From Acidobacteriaceae bacterium (lineage in GTDB: Bacteria > Acidobacteriota > Terriglobia > Terriglobales > Acidobacteriaceae): DNA of 64,000 bases. The position numbers and the translations under genes are program-made. The stretch is from the NCBI GenBank assembly GCA_027452125.1, contig DAIDGZ010000125.1, positions 1 through 64,000 on the forward strand. The letters run 5' to 3'. Below the pieces are notes generated by a model that had not been told where the DNA came from, made no database searches, and saw only the letters and a program-made list of their open reading frames with translations. Below are positions 7,853 to 15,575 of the stretch, one piece after another (the first letter of the stretch is position 1; the number at the start of each line of letters is the position of its first letter).

Positions 7853-9019
7853 CTACAAGTTCACCTGCTGCGCGGCCGACTTCGCCTGCGCCACCACGGC
7901 CACGGTCTCGCGGGCCACGACCAGTTCTTCATTGGCAGGGACGATGTAGACCTTGACCGCGGAGTTCGCGGTCGAGATCAGCCCCTCGCCCTTCACCGTG
8001 CGATTCTTCTCCGCATCCATTTCAATACCGAAGGCGGAGAGATTGCTGAGAACAGCGGCACGAATCTCGGCGCTATTCTCGCCGATGCCGCCGGAAAAGG
8101 TAATCACATCCACGCCGCCCAGTTCCACCAGGAACGCTCCCAGGTAGTGCCGGATCGAGCGGACAAATACATCCAGCGCCAACTTCGAGCGCGCATCGCC
8201 TGCCGCTGCCGCCTCCGTCAGGTCGCGCACATCGCCGCTCTTGCCGCTCACGCCGGCCAGGCCTGCTTGGCTGCCCAGCAGGGCCGTCATCTCGTCCGGG
8301 CCCAGCCCCAGCTTCTTCATCATGTGCAGCACGGCAAATACGTCAACGTCGCCCACACGATTGTTCTGCGGCAGGCCTGACTGCGGCGAGGCGCCCATGC
8401 TCGTGTCCTCGCCCACTCCATTCCGGAAGGCGCCCACGCTGGAACTGCCACCCAGATGGCAGGAGATGTGCCGCACCTCCGCCCGGCCCAGCAGAATCCG
8501 CGCCCGCTCGCTGGCTGCCCGATGGCTGGCCCCGTGGAAGCCGTAGCGGCGAATGCCATGCTCGGTGCGCCACTCATACGGAACCGCATACGTGGTCGCG
8601 GCCTCGTCCATAAAACGCCAGGTAAATGGCTCCATCACCGCCACCAGCGGCACACCCGGCAACTCCTCGGCAAAAGCCTTCATGGCCGCGATATAGGGAG
8701 GATTGTGCGCAGGGGCAAGGAAGCAGAACTGTTCCATCGCGGCCAGAAAGTTCTCATCGATGATCTGCGGCGCGTTCAACGGCCCGGCATGCACCGCCTT
8801 GAAGCCAACCGCGCCAATCTCCTGCAAACTCGCCAGCGGCTTGCCTTCGCCCGTAATCTCACCGATGCACTTATGAATGGCCGAAGGGTAGTCCGCGCAT
8901 TCGCCTCCCGGCTGCCCAATGCGCTCTACCCGGCCCTCGGCCAGAACCGTCTCGGCCGGCATATCCAGGACTCGGTATTTGAAAGAGGTAGTACCGATGT
9001 TTGGTATCAGAACTTTCAT
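7853..9019 (-). CDS. Acetate/propionate-kinase-family acyl kinase, variant active site
   Basis: 388 residues of the ASKHA acetate kinase family, which makes ATP from acyl-phosphate. Conserved anchors: N7-x-G-x-x-S12-F-K14, APAHNP (H105), RRYGFHGASH (H162), CHLG (H188), EDTSMG, R221 in NRVGD, SGGIGENS and ANEELVVA. Compared by eye with the Methanosarcina enzyme, three catalytic positions are changed: Arg91 is K74 (KAVHAG), Asp148 is E130 and the FDTAFH motif is lost (MEPFTW), and Asn211 is G191. So it belongs to a divergent BMC branch and may act on lactoyl- or propionyl-phosphate. It is first in the operon. No encapsulation helix or good Shine-Dalgarno is seen. Confidence 0.88.
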   Translation of the reverse strand: MKVLIPNIGTTSFKYRVLDMPAETVLAEGRVERIGQPGGECADYPSAIHKCIGEITGEGKPLASLQEIGAVGFKAVHAGPLNAPQIIDENFLAAMEQFCFLAPAHNPPYIAAMKAFAEELPGVPLVAVMEPFTWRFMDEAATTYAVPYEWRTEHGIRRYGFHGASHRAASERARILLGRAEVRHISCHLGGSSSVGAFRNGVGEDTSMGASPQSGLPQNNRVGDVDVFAVLHMMKKLGLGPDEMTALLGSQAGLAGVSGKSGDVRDLTEAAAAGDARSKLALDVFVRSIRHYLGAFLVELGGVDVITFSGGIGENSAEIRAAVLSNLSAFGIEMDAEKNRTVKGEGLISTANSAVKVYIVPANEELVVARETVAVVAQAKSAAQQVNL

Positions 9020-9033
9020 GTTTTTGACCGATC

Positions 9034-9062
9034 TTGATTGAAGTTGAATGATACGATACAGT
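9034..9062 (+). promoter_or_regulatory. Possible promoter for the pduS-like/BMC-T operon
   Basis: TTGATT (9034-9039) and TACAGT (9057-9062) are separated by 17 bases and lie about 52 bases before the ATG at 9115. Each box matches the sigma-70 consensus at four of six positions. It overlaps the opposing promoter, so the two operons may be co-regulated. Confidence 0.4.
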
Positions 9063-9077
9063 GTTTGGCAGAGTCAA
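9048..9077 (-). promoter_or_regulatory. Possible promoter for the BMC enzyme/shell operon
   Basis: Read on the minus strand: TTGACT (9077-9072), an 18-base spacer, then TATCAT (9053-9048), about 30 bases before the kinase ATG at 9019. The -10 region overlaps a tandem GATAC-GATAC sequence, a candidate operator half-site for the DeoR regulator. Confidence 0.45.
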
Positions 9078-9114
9078 TTGTAATTTCTTGAGAGATTCTG
9101 AGAGGCAAATTCAG

Positions 9115-10464
9115 ATGGCAGCAAAGGCGAGCACATCGCAGATACATCCGGTGAGCGGCGGCGCTTCCGCCACCACTCCCGAGCGCGTGGAAGAACTTGG
9201 AATCGTAGGCGCCGGCGGCGGCGGCTTCCCCACTGCGGTCAAGCTCCGCACCCAGGTTTCCACGGTCATCGCCAACGCCGCTGAGTGCGAACCCCTGCTA
9301 CACAAGGACAAGGAGCTGTTGCATCACTTTGCCGAGCCCTTTCTGCGCGGCATGCAGCAGGTGATGCACCTGGTGGGCGCCCGCGAGGGCGTGGTGGGCA
9401 TCAAGGAGAAGTACCACGACATCATTGAGACTCTGGAGCAGATGGCCCCTGCAGGCATCCGCATAGCTCCGCTGCCCGACGTCTACCCCGCGGGCGATGA
9501 GTTCATCCTGGTGCACATGGTCACCGGGCGGGTGATCCCGCCGGGAGGCCTGCCCAAAGACGTAGACGTGATGGTGGCCAACGTGGAGACGCTGATGAAT
9601 ATCGGCCTGGACCGCCCCGTCACCCACAAGTACCTGACCGTGGCTGGAGCCGTGGCCAACCCGATGACCGTGCGTGTGCCCATCGGCGTCACCATCGGCG
9701 AGGTGATCGAAGCCGCCGGCGGAGCCACCGCGGAGCACATCGGCGTACTGCTGGGCGGCGTGATGATGGCCAAGCCCGCGCCAAACCTGAACGTACCCGT
9801 CACCAAGACGACCGGCGGCATCATCGTGCTGCCCGCCGAGCATACCCTCATCAAGCGGCACAACGCCCCATGGATTCAGGTGGAGAAGATTGGCCGCTCG
9901 GCATGCGACCAGTGCCGCTTCTGCACCGAGTTCTGCCCGCGCTTCCTGCTGGGCCACCCGATCGAGCCGCATCGCGCCATGCAGTCGCTGGGCTTCCAGG
10001 TGGCGGCGGATGTGGCAGTGGCCACGCTCTACTGCTGCGAGTGCAACCTGTGCAGCATGTACGCCTGCCCTGAGGATCTGGACCCCAAGAATGTGTGCGT
10101 GCAGAACAAGCCGCTGGCCCGCGAACGCGGACTCACCTTCAAGGGCTCTCCGGCCTCTATTGAGCCACACCCCATGGCGGAGTTCCGCCGCGTGCCCATG
10201 CGCCGGCTCATCGCCAAGCTGGGTCTGGGCGAGTTCAACAACACCGGCCCGCTCACCGAGCTGCCGCTGCACCCGCGCAAGGTGACCATCCCCCTCAAGC
10301 AGCACGCCGGCGCGCCCTCCGCAGCCGTGGTGAAGAGCGGCGACCGTGTGCGCGTAGGCGACTTGCTGGCCGCACCAGAAGCGGGCAAACTCGGCGCGCG
10401 CATCCATGCCAGCATCGACGGCGTGGTGACCGTAGGCCAGGATTCCGTCGTCATTGAGGCGTAG
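9115..10464 (+). CDS. pduS: PduS/RnfC-like Fe-S flavoprotein, BMC NADH dehydrogenase
   Basis: 449 residues from the ATG at 9115 (AGAGG 9 bases upstream); a GTG 18 codons earlier would run into the promoter. The N-terminal RnfC/Nqo1-like domain has the Gly-rich nucleotide/FMN site GIVGAGGGGFPTAVKL (about 28-43). Two ferredoxin-type clusters follow: CDQCRFCTEFCP (C264, C267, C270, C274) and CCECNLCSMYACP (around 307-318). A C-terminal SLBB/barrel-sandwich segment ends the protein. PduS is a cobalamin reductase in B12 diol compartments, but no B12 enzyme is present here. It may instead oxidise NADH from the aldehyde dehydrogenase. It is transcribed with the BMC-T gene 50 bases downstream. Confidence 0.88.
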   Translation: MAAKASTSQIHPVSGGASATTPERVEELGIVGAGGGGFPTAVKLRTQVSTVIANAAECEPLLHKDKELLHHFAEPFLRGMQQVMHLVGAREGVVGIKEKYHDIIETLEQMAPAGIRIAPLPDVYPAGDEFILVHMVTGRVIPPGGLPKDVDVMVANVETLMNIGLDRPVTHKYLTVAGAVANPMTVRVPIGVTIGEVIEAAGGATAEHIGVLLGGVMMAKPAPNLNVPVTKTTGGIIVLPAEHTLIKRHNAPWIQVEKIGRSACDQCRFCTEFCPRFLLGHPIEPHRAMQSLGFQVAADVAVATLYCCECNLCSMYACPEDLDPKNVCVQNKPLARERGLTFKGSPASIEPHPMAEFRRVPMRRLIAKLGLGEFNNTGPLTELPLHPRKVTIPLKQHAGAPSAAVVKSGDRVRVGDLLAAPEAGKLGARIHASIDGVVTVGQDSVVIEA

Positions 10465-10514
10465 CGCAGGCATCCACCTGCAAGCAGACACAGAGGATTG
10501 AAGGAGCAGACGAA

Positions 10515-11075
10515 GTGGCAGAGATTAAATCGATTGGACTGATTGAGCTTTCCAGCGTAGCAGCAGGCTACCTGGTGCAGGACATTATGCTGAAGGCCGG
10601 CTCTGTGCATCTGATGCTGGCGCGCACCATCTGCTCAGGCAAGTACCTCATCGTCGTATCCGGCGACGTGACCAGTGTGCAGGCGGCATTGCTGGCCGGC
10701 GCACAGCAGGCCGGCGCCTCGCTCATCGAGCGGCGGCAGATTGCCCGCGTTCACCCCACAGTACTGGAGGCCATTGCGCAGGCAGTCGAAGTCGATCCTG
10801 CCCAGCTGCGCTCCATCGGCGTGGTGGAGACCTTCTCCGCAGCCAGCATTATTGAGGCCGCCGATGCTGCGATCAAGACCGCCAACGTAACCCTGCTGCG
10901 CGTCCACCTGGCCATGGCGCTGGGCGGCAAGGGCTTCGTGGTGATGGCCGGCGATGTCTCCAGTGTGCAGGCTGCCGTGGCCGCCGCGGCCAAGGCCGCG
11001 GGCGATGATGGAATGCTTGTGGGCAAGGCCGTCATCCCGGCGCCCTCACCCGAGCTGTTCAAGGACTACCTGTAA
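10515..11075 (+). CDS. BMC-T tandem-domain shell protein, PduT-like with pore cysteine
   Basis: 186 residues from GTG, with AAGGAG 8 bases upstream. Two BMC domains lie in tandem: residues 5-80 (KSIGLIELSSVAAGY; SGDVTSVQAALLAG) and 97-180 (RSIGVVETFSAASIIEAAD; AGDVSSVQAAVAAA). Such proteins form trimers that mimic hexamers. The first pore loop reads TICSGKY with Cys40. In PduT the equivalent Cys of a CPGK-type loop holds a [4Fe-4S] cluster at the threefold axis. Being next to the pduS-like gene, it is a good candidate for carrying electrons through the shell (inference). Confidence 0.92.
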   Translation: MAEIKSIGLIELSSVAAGYLVQDIMLKAGSVHLMLARTICSGKYLIVVSGDVTSVQAALLAGAQQAGASLIERRQIARVHPTVLEAIAQAVEVDPAQLRSIGVVETFSAASIIEAADAAIKTANVTLLRVHLAMALGGKGFVVMAGDVSSVQAAVAAAAKAAGDDGMLVGKAVIPAPSPELFKDYL

Positions 11076-11142
11076 GCCGCCTATTGTGCGCAATGTTTCG
11101 TGCGCCAGCGTTGTCAGCACACGCAAGGGAGCGAACGGAAGT

Positions 11143-13200
11143 CTAAATTGATTTGGAAGAATCCTGTTGCTTGGTCGAGGCAGGATTCTCCTTGCGGAAG
11201 AACTCCTCCACATCCGTGATCGTCGTGGTCATGCGATACGGCGGCAGGCTGGCCAGAAAGGTCTGCCCGTAACGCTGGCGGCGGATGCGCGGATCGAGCA
11301 GCACCAGGACGCCGCGATCTTCCAGTGAGCGAATGAGCCGCCCGAAGCCCTGCTTCAGGGTCAGCACCGCCTCCGGCACCTGATACTCGAAAAACGGCTT
11401 GCCACCGGCCTCTTCAATGGCCTTCATCCGCGCCTGCACGACCGGGTCGCTGGGCACGGCGAAGGGCAGACGGTCGATGATGACGCAGCTCAGTGCTTCG
11501 CCCTGCACATCCACCCCCTGCCAGAAGCTGGCGGTGCCGAACAGCACGGCGTTGGGGGTCATGCGGAACTCTTCGATGAGCGCCTTGCGCGGCGCAGTGC
11601 CGTGCAGCAGGATGGGATAGTCCAGCACCGGCAGCAGACGTTCGTAAAGATCGCGCATCTGGCTGTAGCTGGTAAACAGGCAGAAGGCGCGGCCCTTGCT
11701 GATCTCCAGCACGCGCTGAATGCAGCGCGCCGCAGCCTCGGGAAACTCCGCATCGCGGGGGTCGGGCATCTGCGGCGGCAGATAGAGCAAAGCCTGCTCG
11801 CCATAGCGGAAGTGCGAGGGCACAATCAGCTCGCGCGCTTCGCTGAGTCCCACGCGGCGGCGCAGATGGTCAAAGCCGCCCTGCACGGTAAGCGTAGCCG
11901 AGGTGAGCACCACGGTAGGAATGCTCTCAAAGAGCTGTTCGCGCAGCAGCTCGGAGACATCGATGGGCGTAGCCTGCAAAAACGTGTTCCGTGCCTGGCC
12001 GCGGCTGCCCGCCGTACGCAGCGCCGCCGCCGAGCGATCTGTACCCGCGCCGTGCGCCGCGCGCCGCTCCATCCAATACACCATGTTGCTGGAGTCCGAC
12101 TCCAGCAGGAACTCCAGCTCACTGCGCAGCCGGGCTACACGCTTGCGCAGCCCCGGCGCTTCCTCCGCGCCACTCAGGCCTTCCAGATCAACCTCCAGGC
12201 GCTTCAGTGCCGCGCGTACGGAGAGGTAGAAGTCCCCGGAGGATTCCAGAAACAGCTCCCGCTCCAGAAACGGTTGGCGGCCATCCGTCTGGATCGGAAG
12301 GATCGAGAAGAAGAGCCGGGCGCGCTCGCGCAGAGCCTGCGTGGCGGCAGGCAGATTCTCCGTACCCTCCTTGCCGCGCAACATGGTGTCGATGTCGCGG
12401 GCCAGCTCCTCAAAGCGAATGTTGCTCACCGAAAGTCCAAAATAATTCGAAGCCACTTCTTCCAGTTCGTGCGCCTCATCGAAGACCACCGCGGCAGCCT
12501 CCGGCAGAATGCCCGCATCCGGAGCGCCCGCAGCCTGCTGCTTCACCGAAAGATCGGCAAAAAACAGGTGGTGGTTCACGATGATGATGTCGGACTCCAG
12601 CGCCTTGCGCCGCATCTCGGTGATAAAGCAGCGCTGATAGTCGGGGCAGGTCGATCCCAGGCAGGCCTCGGCGCGCGCATCCAGCTTTTGCCACAGCGCG
12701 CTCACCTCCGGCAGGCCTGCGAGTTCCGCGCGATCGCCTGTCTCCGTCTCGCGCTCCCATTCGGCAATCTGGCGATACTGGTCAATCTCCTCCAAACCGC
12801 TGAGAATTGGCTGGTTACGCAGGGTCACCAGCTTGTGGCGGCATAGATAGTTGGCCCGGCCCTTCATGTAGCAGACGCGCAAGGGGCCGAGCAGCGTCTC
12901 CAGAAAGGGCATATCGCGAAAGTAAAGCTGGTCCTGCAGGGCTTTCGTTCCTGTAGAGATAATCACGCGCTGGCCGGTGCGCAAGGCAGGCAGCAGATAC
13001 GCCAGGGTCTTGCCGGTGCCCGTCCCCGCCTCCACAATCAGATGGCGGCGTTCACTCAGCGCCCGCTCTACGGACTTGGCCATCTCCAGTTGCCCAGGGC
13101 GGTACTCATAGGGCAGCGGTGACTGCGCAAGGATGCCCCCCGGCGCGAAGAACTCGTGCAGGGTAGGCAGGGCGCGGACGGGGGTATCGGCGGTCGACAT
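11143..13200 (-). CDS. dinG: DinG/XPD-family ATP-dependent DNA helicase
   Basis: 685 residues from the ATG at 13200, which has GGAGAG 10 bases upstream; the in-frame ATG pair 7 codons earlier overlaps that ribosome site. Superfamily 2 motifs: EAGTGTGKT (Walker A, about 57-65), VVFDEAHEL (Walker B/DEAH, about 240), and late motifs FGTASFWQGVDVQG and QGFGRLIRS. Between motifs I and II are cysteines in NYLCRHK and CLGSTCPDYQRC, the pattern of the Fe-S domain of XPD/DinG helicases. These enzymes unwind 5'-3' and resolve R-loops or damaged forks. Could also be called YoaA-like; the two are not separable here. It is convergent with the BMC-T gene, 67 bases away. Confidence 0.88.
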   Translation of the reverse strand: MSTADTPVRALPTLHEFFAPGGILAQSPLPYEYRPGQLEMAKSVERALSERRHLIVEAGTGTGKTLAYLLPALRTGQRVIISTGTKALQDQLYFRDMPFLETLLGPLRVCYMKGRANYLCRHKLVTLRNQPILSGLEEIDQYRQIAEWERETETGDRAELAGLPEVSALWQKLDARAEACLGSTCPDYQRCFITEMRRKALESDIIIVNHHLFFADLSVKQQAAGAPDAGILPEAAAVVFDEAHELEEVASNYFGLSVSNIRFEELARDIDTMLRGKEGTENLPAATQALRERARLFFSILPIQTDGRQPFLERELFLESSGDFYLSVRAALKRLEVDLEGLSGAEEAPGLRKRVARLRSELEFLLESDSSNMVYWMERRAAHGAGTDRSAAALRTAGSRGQARNTFLQATPIDVSELLREQLFESIPTVVLTSATLTVQGGFDHLRRRVGLSEARELIVPSHFRYGEQALLYLPPQMPDPRDAEFPEAAARCIQRVLEISKGRAFCLFTSYSQMRDLYERLLPVLDYPILLHGTAPRKALIEEFRMTPNAVLFGTASFWQGVDVQGEALSCVIIDRLPFAVPSDPVVQARMKAIEEAGGKPFFEYQVPEAVLTLKQGFGRLIRSLEDRGVLVLLDPRIRRQRYGQTFLASLPPYRMTTTITDVEEFFRKENPASTKQQDSSKSI

Positions 13201-13432
13201 GAAGGGCGCTCTCTCCATCATAGTGAGGCTGGAGCGCCCCGGCCTTTCGGCTCTCCTGTACGGGAAGCGGAGGCCCCGGAAAGTAGGCCGCGGAGGCCGG
13301 TGAGGACGCTAAACGGTCCGGTTCAGCAGCCGGACCGGTACACTAAGAGAGCAGGTCTGCCGGGTTTTACCCAGCCAGCGCGGGCGCAAGCCCGGCAATT
13401 TCCGTCCCGGTAGGCCCAAGAGGAGAGCTCGT

Positions 13433-14884
13433 TTGCCCACGTATCGCAGATCCGTCATTCCGGTCCGGCCCGGCGCGCAGGCGTTGCCGCTGGTGGCCAT
13501 TGTGGGCCGGCCCAACGTGGGCAAGTCCACGCTGTTCAACCGGCTTACCGCCAGCCGCCGCTCCATCGTGGGCGACGAGCCCGGCATCACCCGCGACCGC
13601 ATCTATGGCGAGTATGAGTGGGGCGGACGCCGCTTCCGCCTGGTGGATACCGGCGGCATCGTCCCCGATGATCCGGAGCTGATCCCCACCGAAATCTACA
13701 ACCAGGCCCGCGTGGCGCTGGACGATGCCGATGCGCTGATCATGGTGGTGGACGCGCGCACTGAGCTGGCCAGCCCGGACTACGACCTGGCCCGCCTGCT
13801 GCAGCGCGGCTCCAAGCCGCTCTTCCTCGCCGTGAATAAGGTCGAGGGCGAAGCCATGGCCCTGCACGCGCAGAACTTCCGCCGCCTGGGTATTCGCGAG
13901 GTATATCCGGTGAGCGCCGAACACGGCCTGGGCATCGGCGAACTGCTGGATGCCGTGGCCGAAGTGCTGCCCGAGACGCCGGAAGCACAGGAACTGCCCG
14001 CGGAGCCGGAAGAAGAGCCACAGACCGAATCCAAACACCGCACCCACGGCGAGTTTGAGCAGCACGAAGTAGCGGTAGCCATCATTGGCCGGCCCAACGT
14101 GGGCAAAAGCACCCTGCTGAACGCGCTCACCGGCACCTCGCGAGCCATCGTCTCGCCCATCGCCGGCACCACGCGCGATGCCGTGGACGAGGTCGTCGAG
14201 TTCGAAGGCCAGTCGCTACGCTTTGTGGATACCGCCGGCATCCGGCGCAAGGGCAAGACCCACCTGATGGCTGAAAAACTCAGCGTGGTCATGGCCCGCC
14301 GCCACCTGGAAGCCGCCGACGTGGCGCTGCTGGTTATCGACGCCACCGAGGGCGTCACCGCCAGCGATGCCACCATTGGCGGCTATGCGCATGAGAGTGG
14401 CCGCAGCGTCATCATTGTGGTGAACAAGTGGGATGCGGTCACTACCGGCCGCACCGACGGCCGCCCGCCCGCCGACCGTGAAGTCTTCGAGCAGCAGCTC
14501 CGCAGCGCGCTCAAGTATCTGAGCGATGCGCCGGTCATCTTTCTCTCTGCCAAGGAGAAGACCGGCCTGCCCCGCGTGTTGCGCGACGTCAAGGCAATCG
14601 CTGCCGAACGCCGCAAGCGCGTGTCCACGGGACAGATGAATCGCTTCCTGGACAAGATCGACTTCCAGCGCGCACCGGTACCCATGTCCAAGCGCATCCG
14701 CATCTTCTACATGACCCAGGCAGCGGTGGCCCCGCCAACGTTTGTCCTGTTCACGGATCGCGATGTGAAGCTGCACTTTGCCTTTGAGCGATTCCTGGAA
14801 AACCAGATACGCGAGGCCTTTGGCTTCAAGGGCACCCCCATCTGGTTCAAGGTAAAGGCGCGCAACGCAGATAAAAACGAGTAG
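13433..14884 (+). CDS. der: Ribosome-assembly GTPase Der (EngA)
   Basis: 483 residues with two tandem GTPase domains and a C-terminal KH-like domain, the unique architecture of Der, which acts in 50S subunit maturation. Each domain shows its G1 loop (GRPNVGKST, twice), G3 (DTGG and DTAGI) and G4 (NKVE and NKWD). The two G domains are joined by an acidic linker (EAQELPAEPEEEPQTE). The start is TTG at 13433 with AGGAGAG ending about 6 bases upstream; no ATG or GTG fits before the first G1 loop. Confidence 0.96.
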   Translation: MPTYRRSVIPVRPGAQALPLVAIVGRPNVGKSTLFNRLTASRRSIVGDEPGITRDRIYGEYEWGGRRFRLVDTGGIVPDDPELIPTEIYNQARVALDDADALIMVVDARTELASPDYDLARLLQRGSKPLFLAVNKVEGEAMALHAQNFRRLGIREVYPVSAEHGLGIGELLDAVAEVLPETPEAQELPAEPEEEPQTESKHRTHGEFEQHEVAVAIIGRPNVGKSTLLNALTGTSRAIVSPIAGTTRDAVDEVVEFEGQSLRFVDTAGIRRKGKTHLMAEKLSVVMARRHLEAADVALLVIDATEGVTASDATIGGYAHESGRSVIIVVNKWDAVTTGRTDGRPPADREVFEQQLRSALKYLSDAPVIFLSAKEKTGLPRVLRDVKAIAAERRKRVSTGQMNRFLDKIDFQRAPVPMSKRIRIFYMTQAAVAPPTFVLFTDRDVKLHFAFERFLENQIREAFGFKGTPIWFKVKARNADKNE

Positions 14885-14945
14885 CGCTGGGAACTGGCAA
14901 TGGCCTGGCTTGCCCGCTCTTCTTCACACAGCGTAAGGTAGGCGC

Positions 14946-15572
14946 ATGCTCTTCGAGCTGCTCTTCTTCCTACTCTGTTTTGCCACGATCTCTGCCATTG
15001 CCGGTGGGGGACTGCTCTTCCTGCGCGGGCAGCGCCGCGAAGCACGGCGCACATTTGTGGTGCTGGCAGCGGGATGGGGTATTTACATGGCCATTTTGGC
15101 CGCAGTCTCACTCGGCAAACCGCAGCGCGCGGTTCCTTTCGGCCAGGAGCTCTGCTTCGACGAGATGTGCTTCTCCGTAGTGCGCGCAGAGACCGCAACG
15201 ATCCTGGGACCAACGGGCCAGACCGTCCACGCGCAGGGCATCTTTCACATCGTCACTGTCCGCGTCACCAGCCACTCGCTCGGCACCACACAAAGCGAGG
15301 GCGGCGTAAGGGCCTACCTGGTGAGCAACGGCAGGAGCTACGGCGTCTCCGCCTCCGGGCAAAGCGCCTGGCAGGCCGCCAACGGCAATACACCGCCGCT
15401 GACTGCAACGCTGGAGCCAGGCCAGAGCGTGGGGAGCGTGCTGGTCTTCGATCTGCCCCGTGACGCAACCAACCCCGGCCTGAGCCTGAGCCACGGCCTC
15501 ACGCCCGGCTATCTGGTTATCGGCGAGTCTCCACTCTTCCGCAAACCGACCCTTTTGCAATTGCAGCAGTAA
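14946..15572 (+). CDS. Membrane-anchored hypothetical protein, DUF4352-like exposed domain
   Basis: 208 residues. Two N-terminal hydrophobic segments (about 2-26 and 36-56) are separated by a short basic loop (RGQRREARR). The rest is a soluble domain with beta-strand pattern (IFHIVTVRVTSHS; LEPGQSVGSVLVFDLP), resembling DUF4352-type immunoglobulin-like domains. There are two Cys (CFDEMC) just after the second segment. AAGGTAGG precedes the ATG. It lies 61 bases past der on the same strand and ends 3 bases before the convergent next gene. I do not recognise a specific function. Confidence 0.7.
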   Translation: MLFELLFFLLCFATISAIAGGGLLFLRGQRREARRTFVVLAAGWGIYMAILAAVSLGKPQRAVPFGQELCFDEMCFSVVRAETATILGPTGQTVHAQGIFHIVTVRVTSHSLGTTQSEGGVRAYLVSNGRSYGVSASGQSAWQAANGNTPPLTATLEPGQSVGSVLVFDLPRDATNPGLSLSHGLTPGYLVIGESPLFRKPTLLQLQQ

Positions 15573-15575
15573 AGC

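Noticed and set aside
9298-10491. 397-residue minus-strand frame opposite the PduS-like gene
   Set aside because: His/Gly-rich antisense shadow; the plus strand has the Fe-S motifs.
11143-13221. Extended DinG start at 13221
   Set aside because: It overlaps its own better ribosome site; the ATG at 13200 fits.
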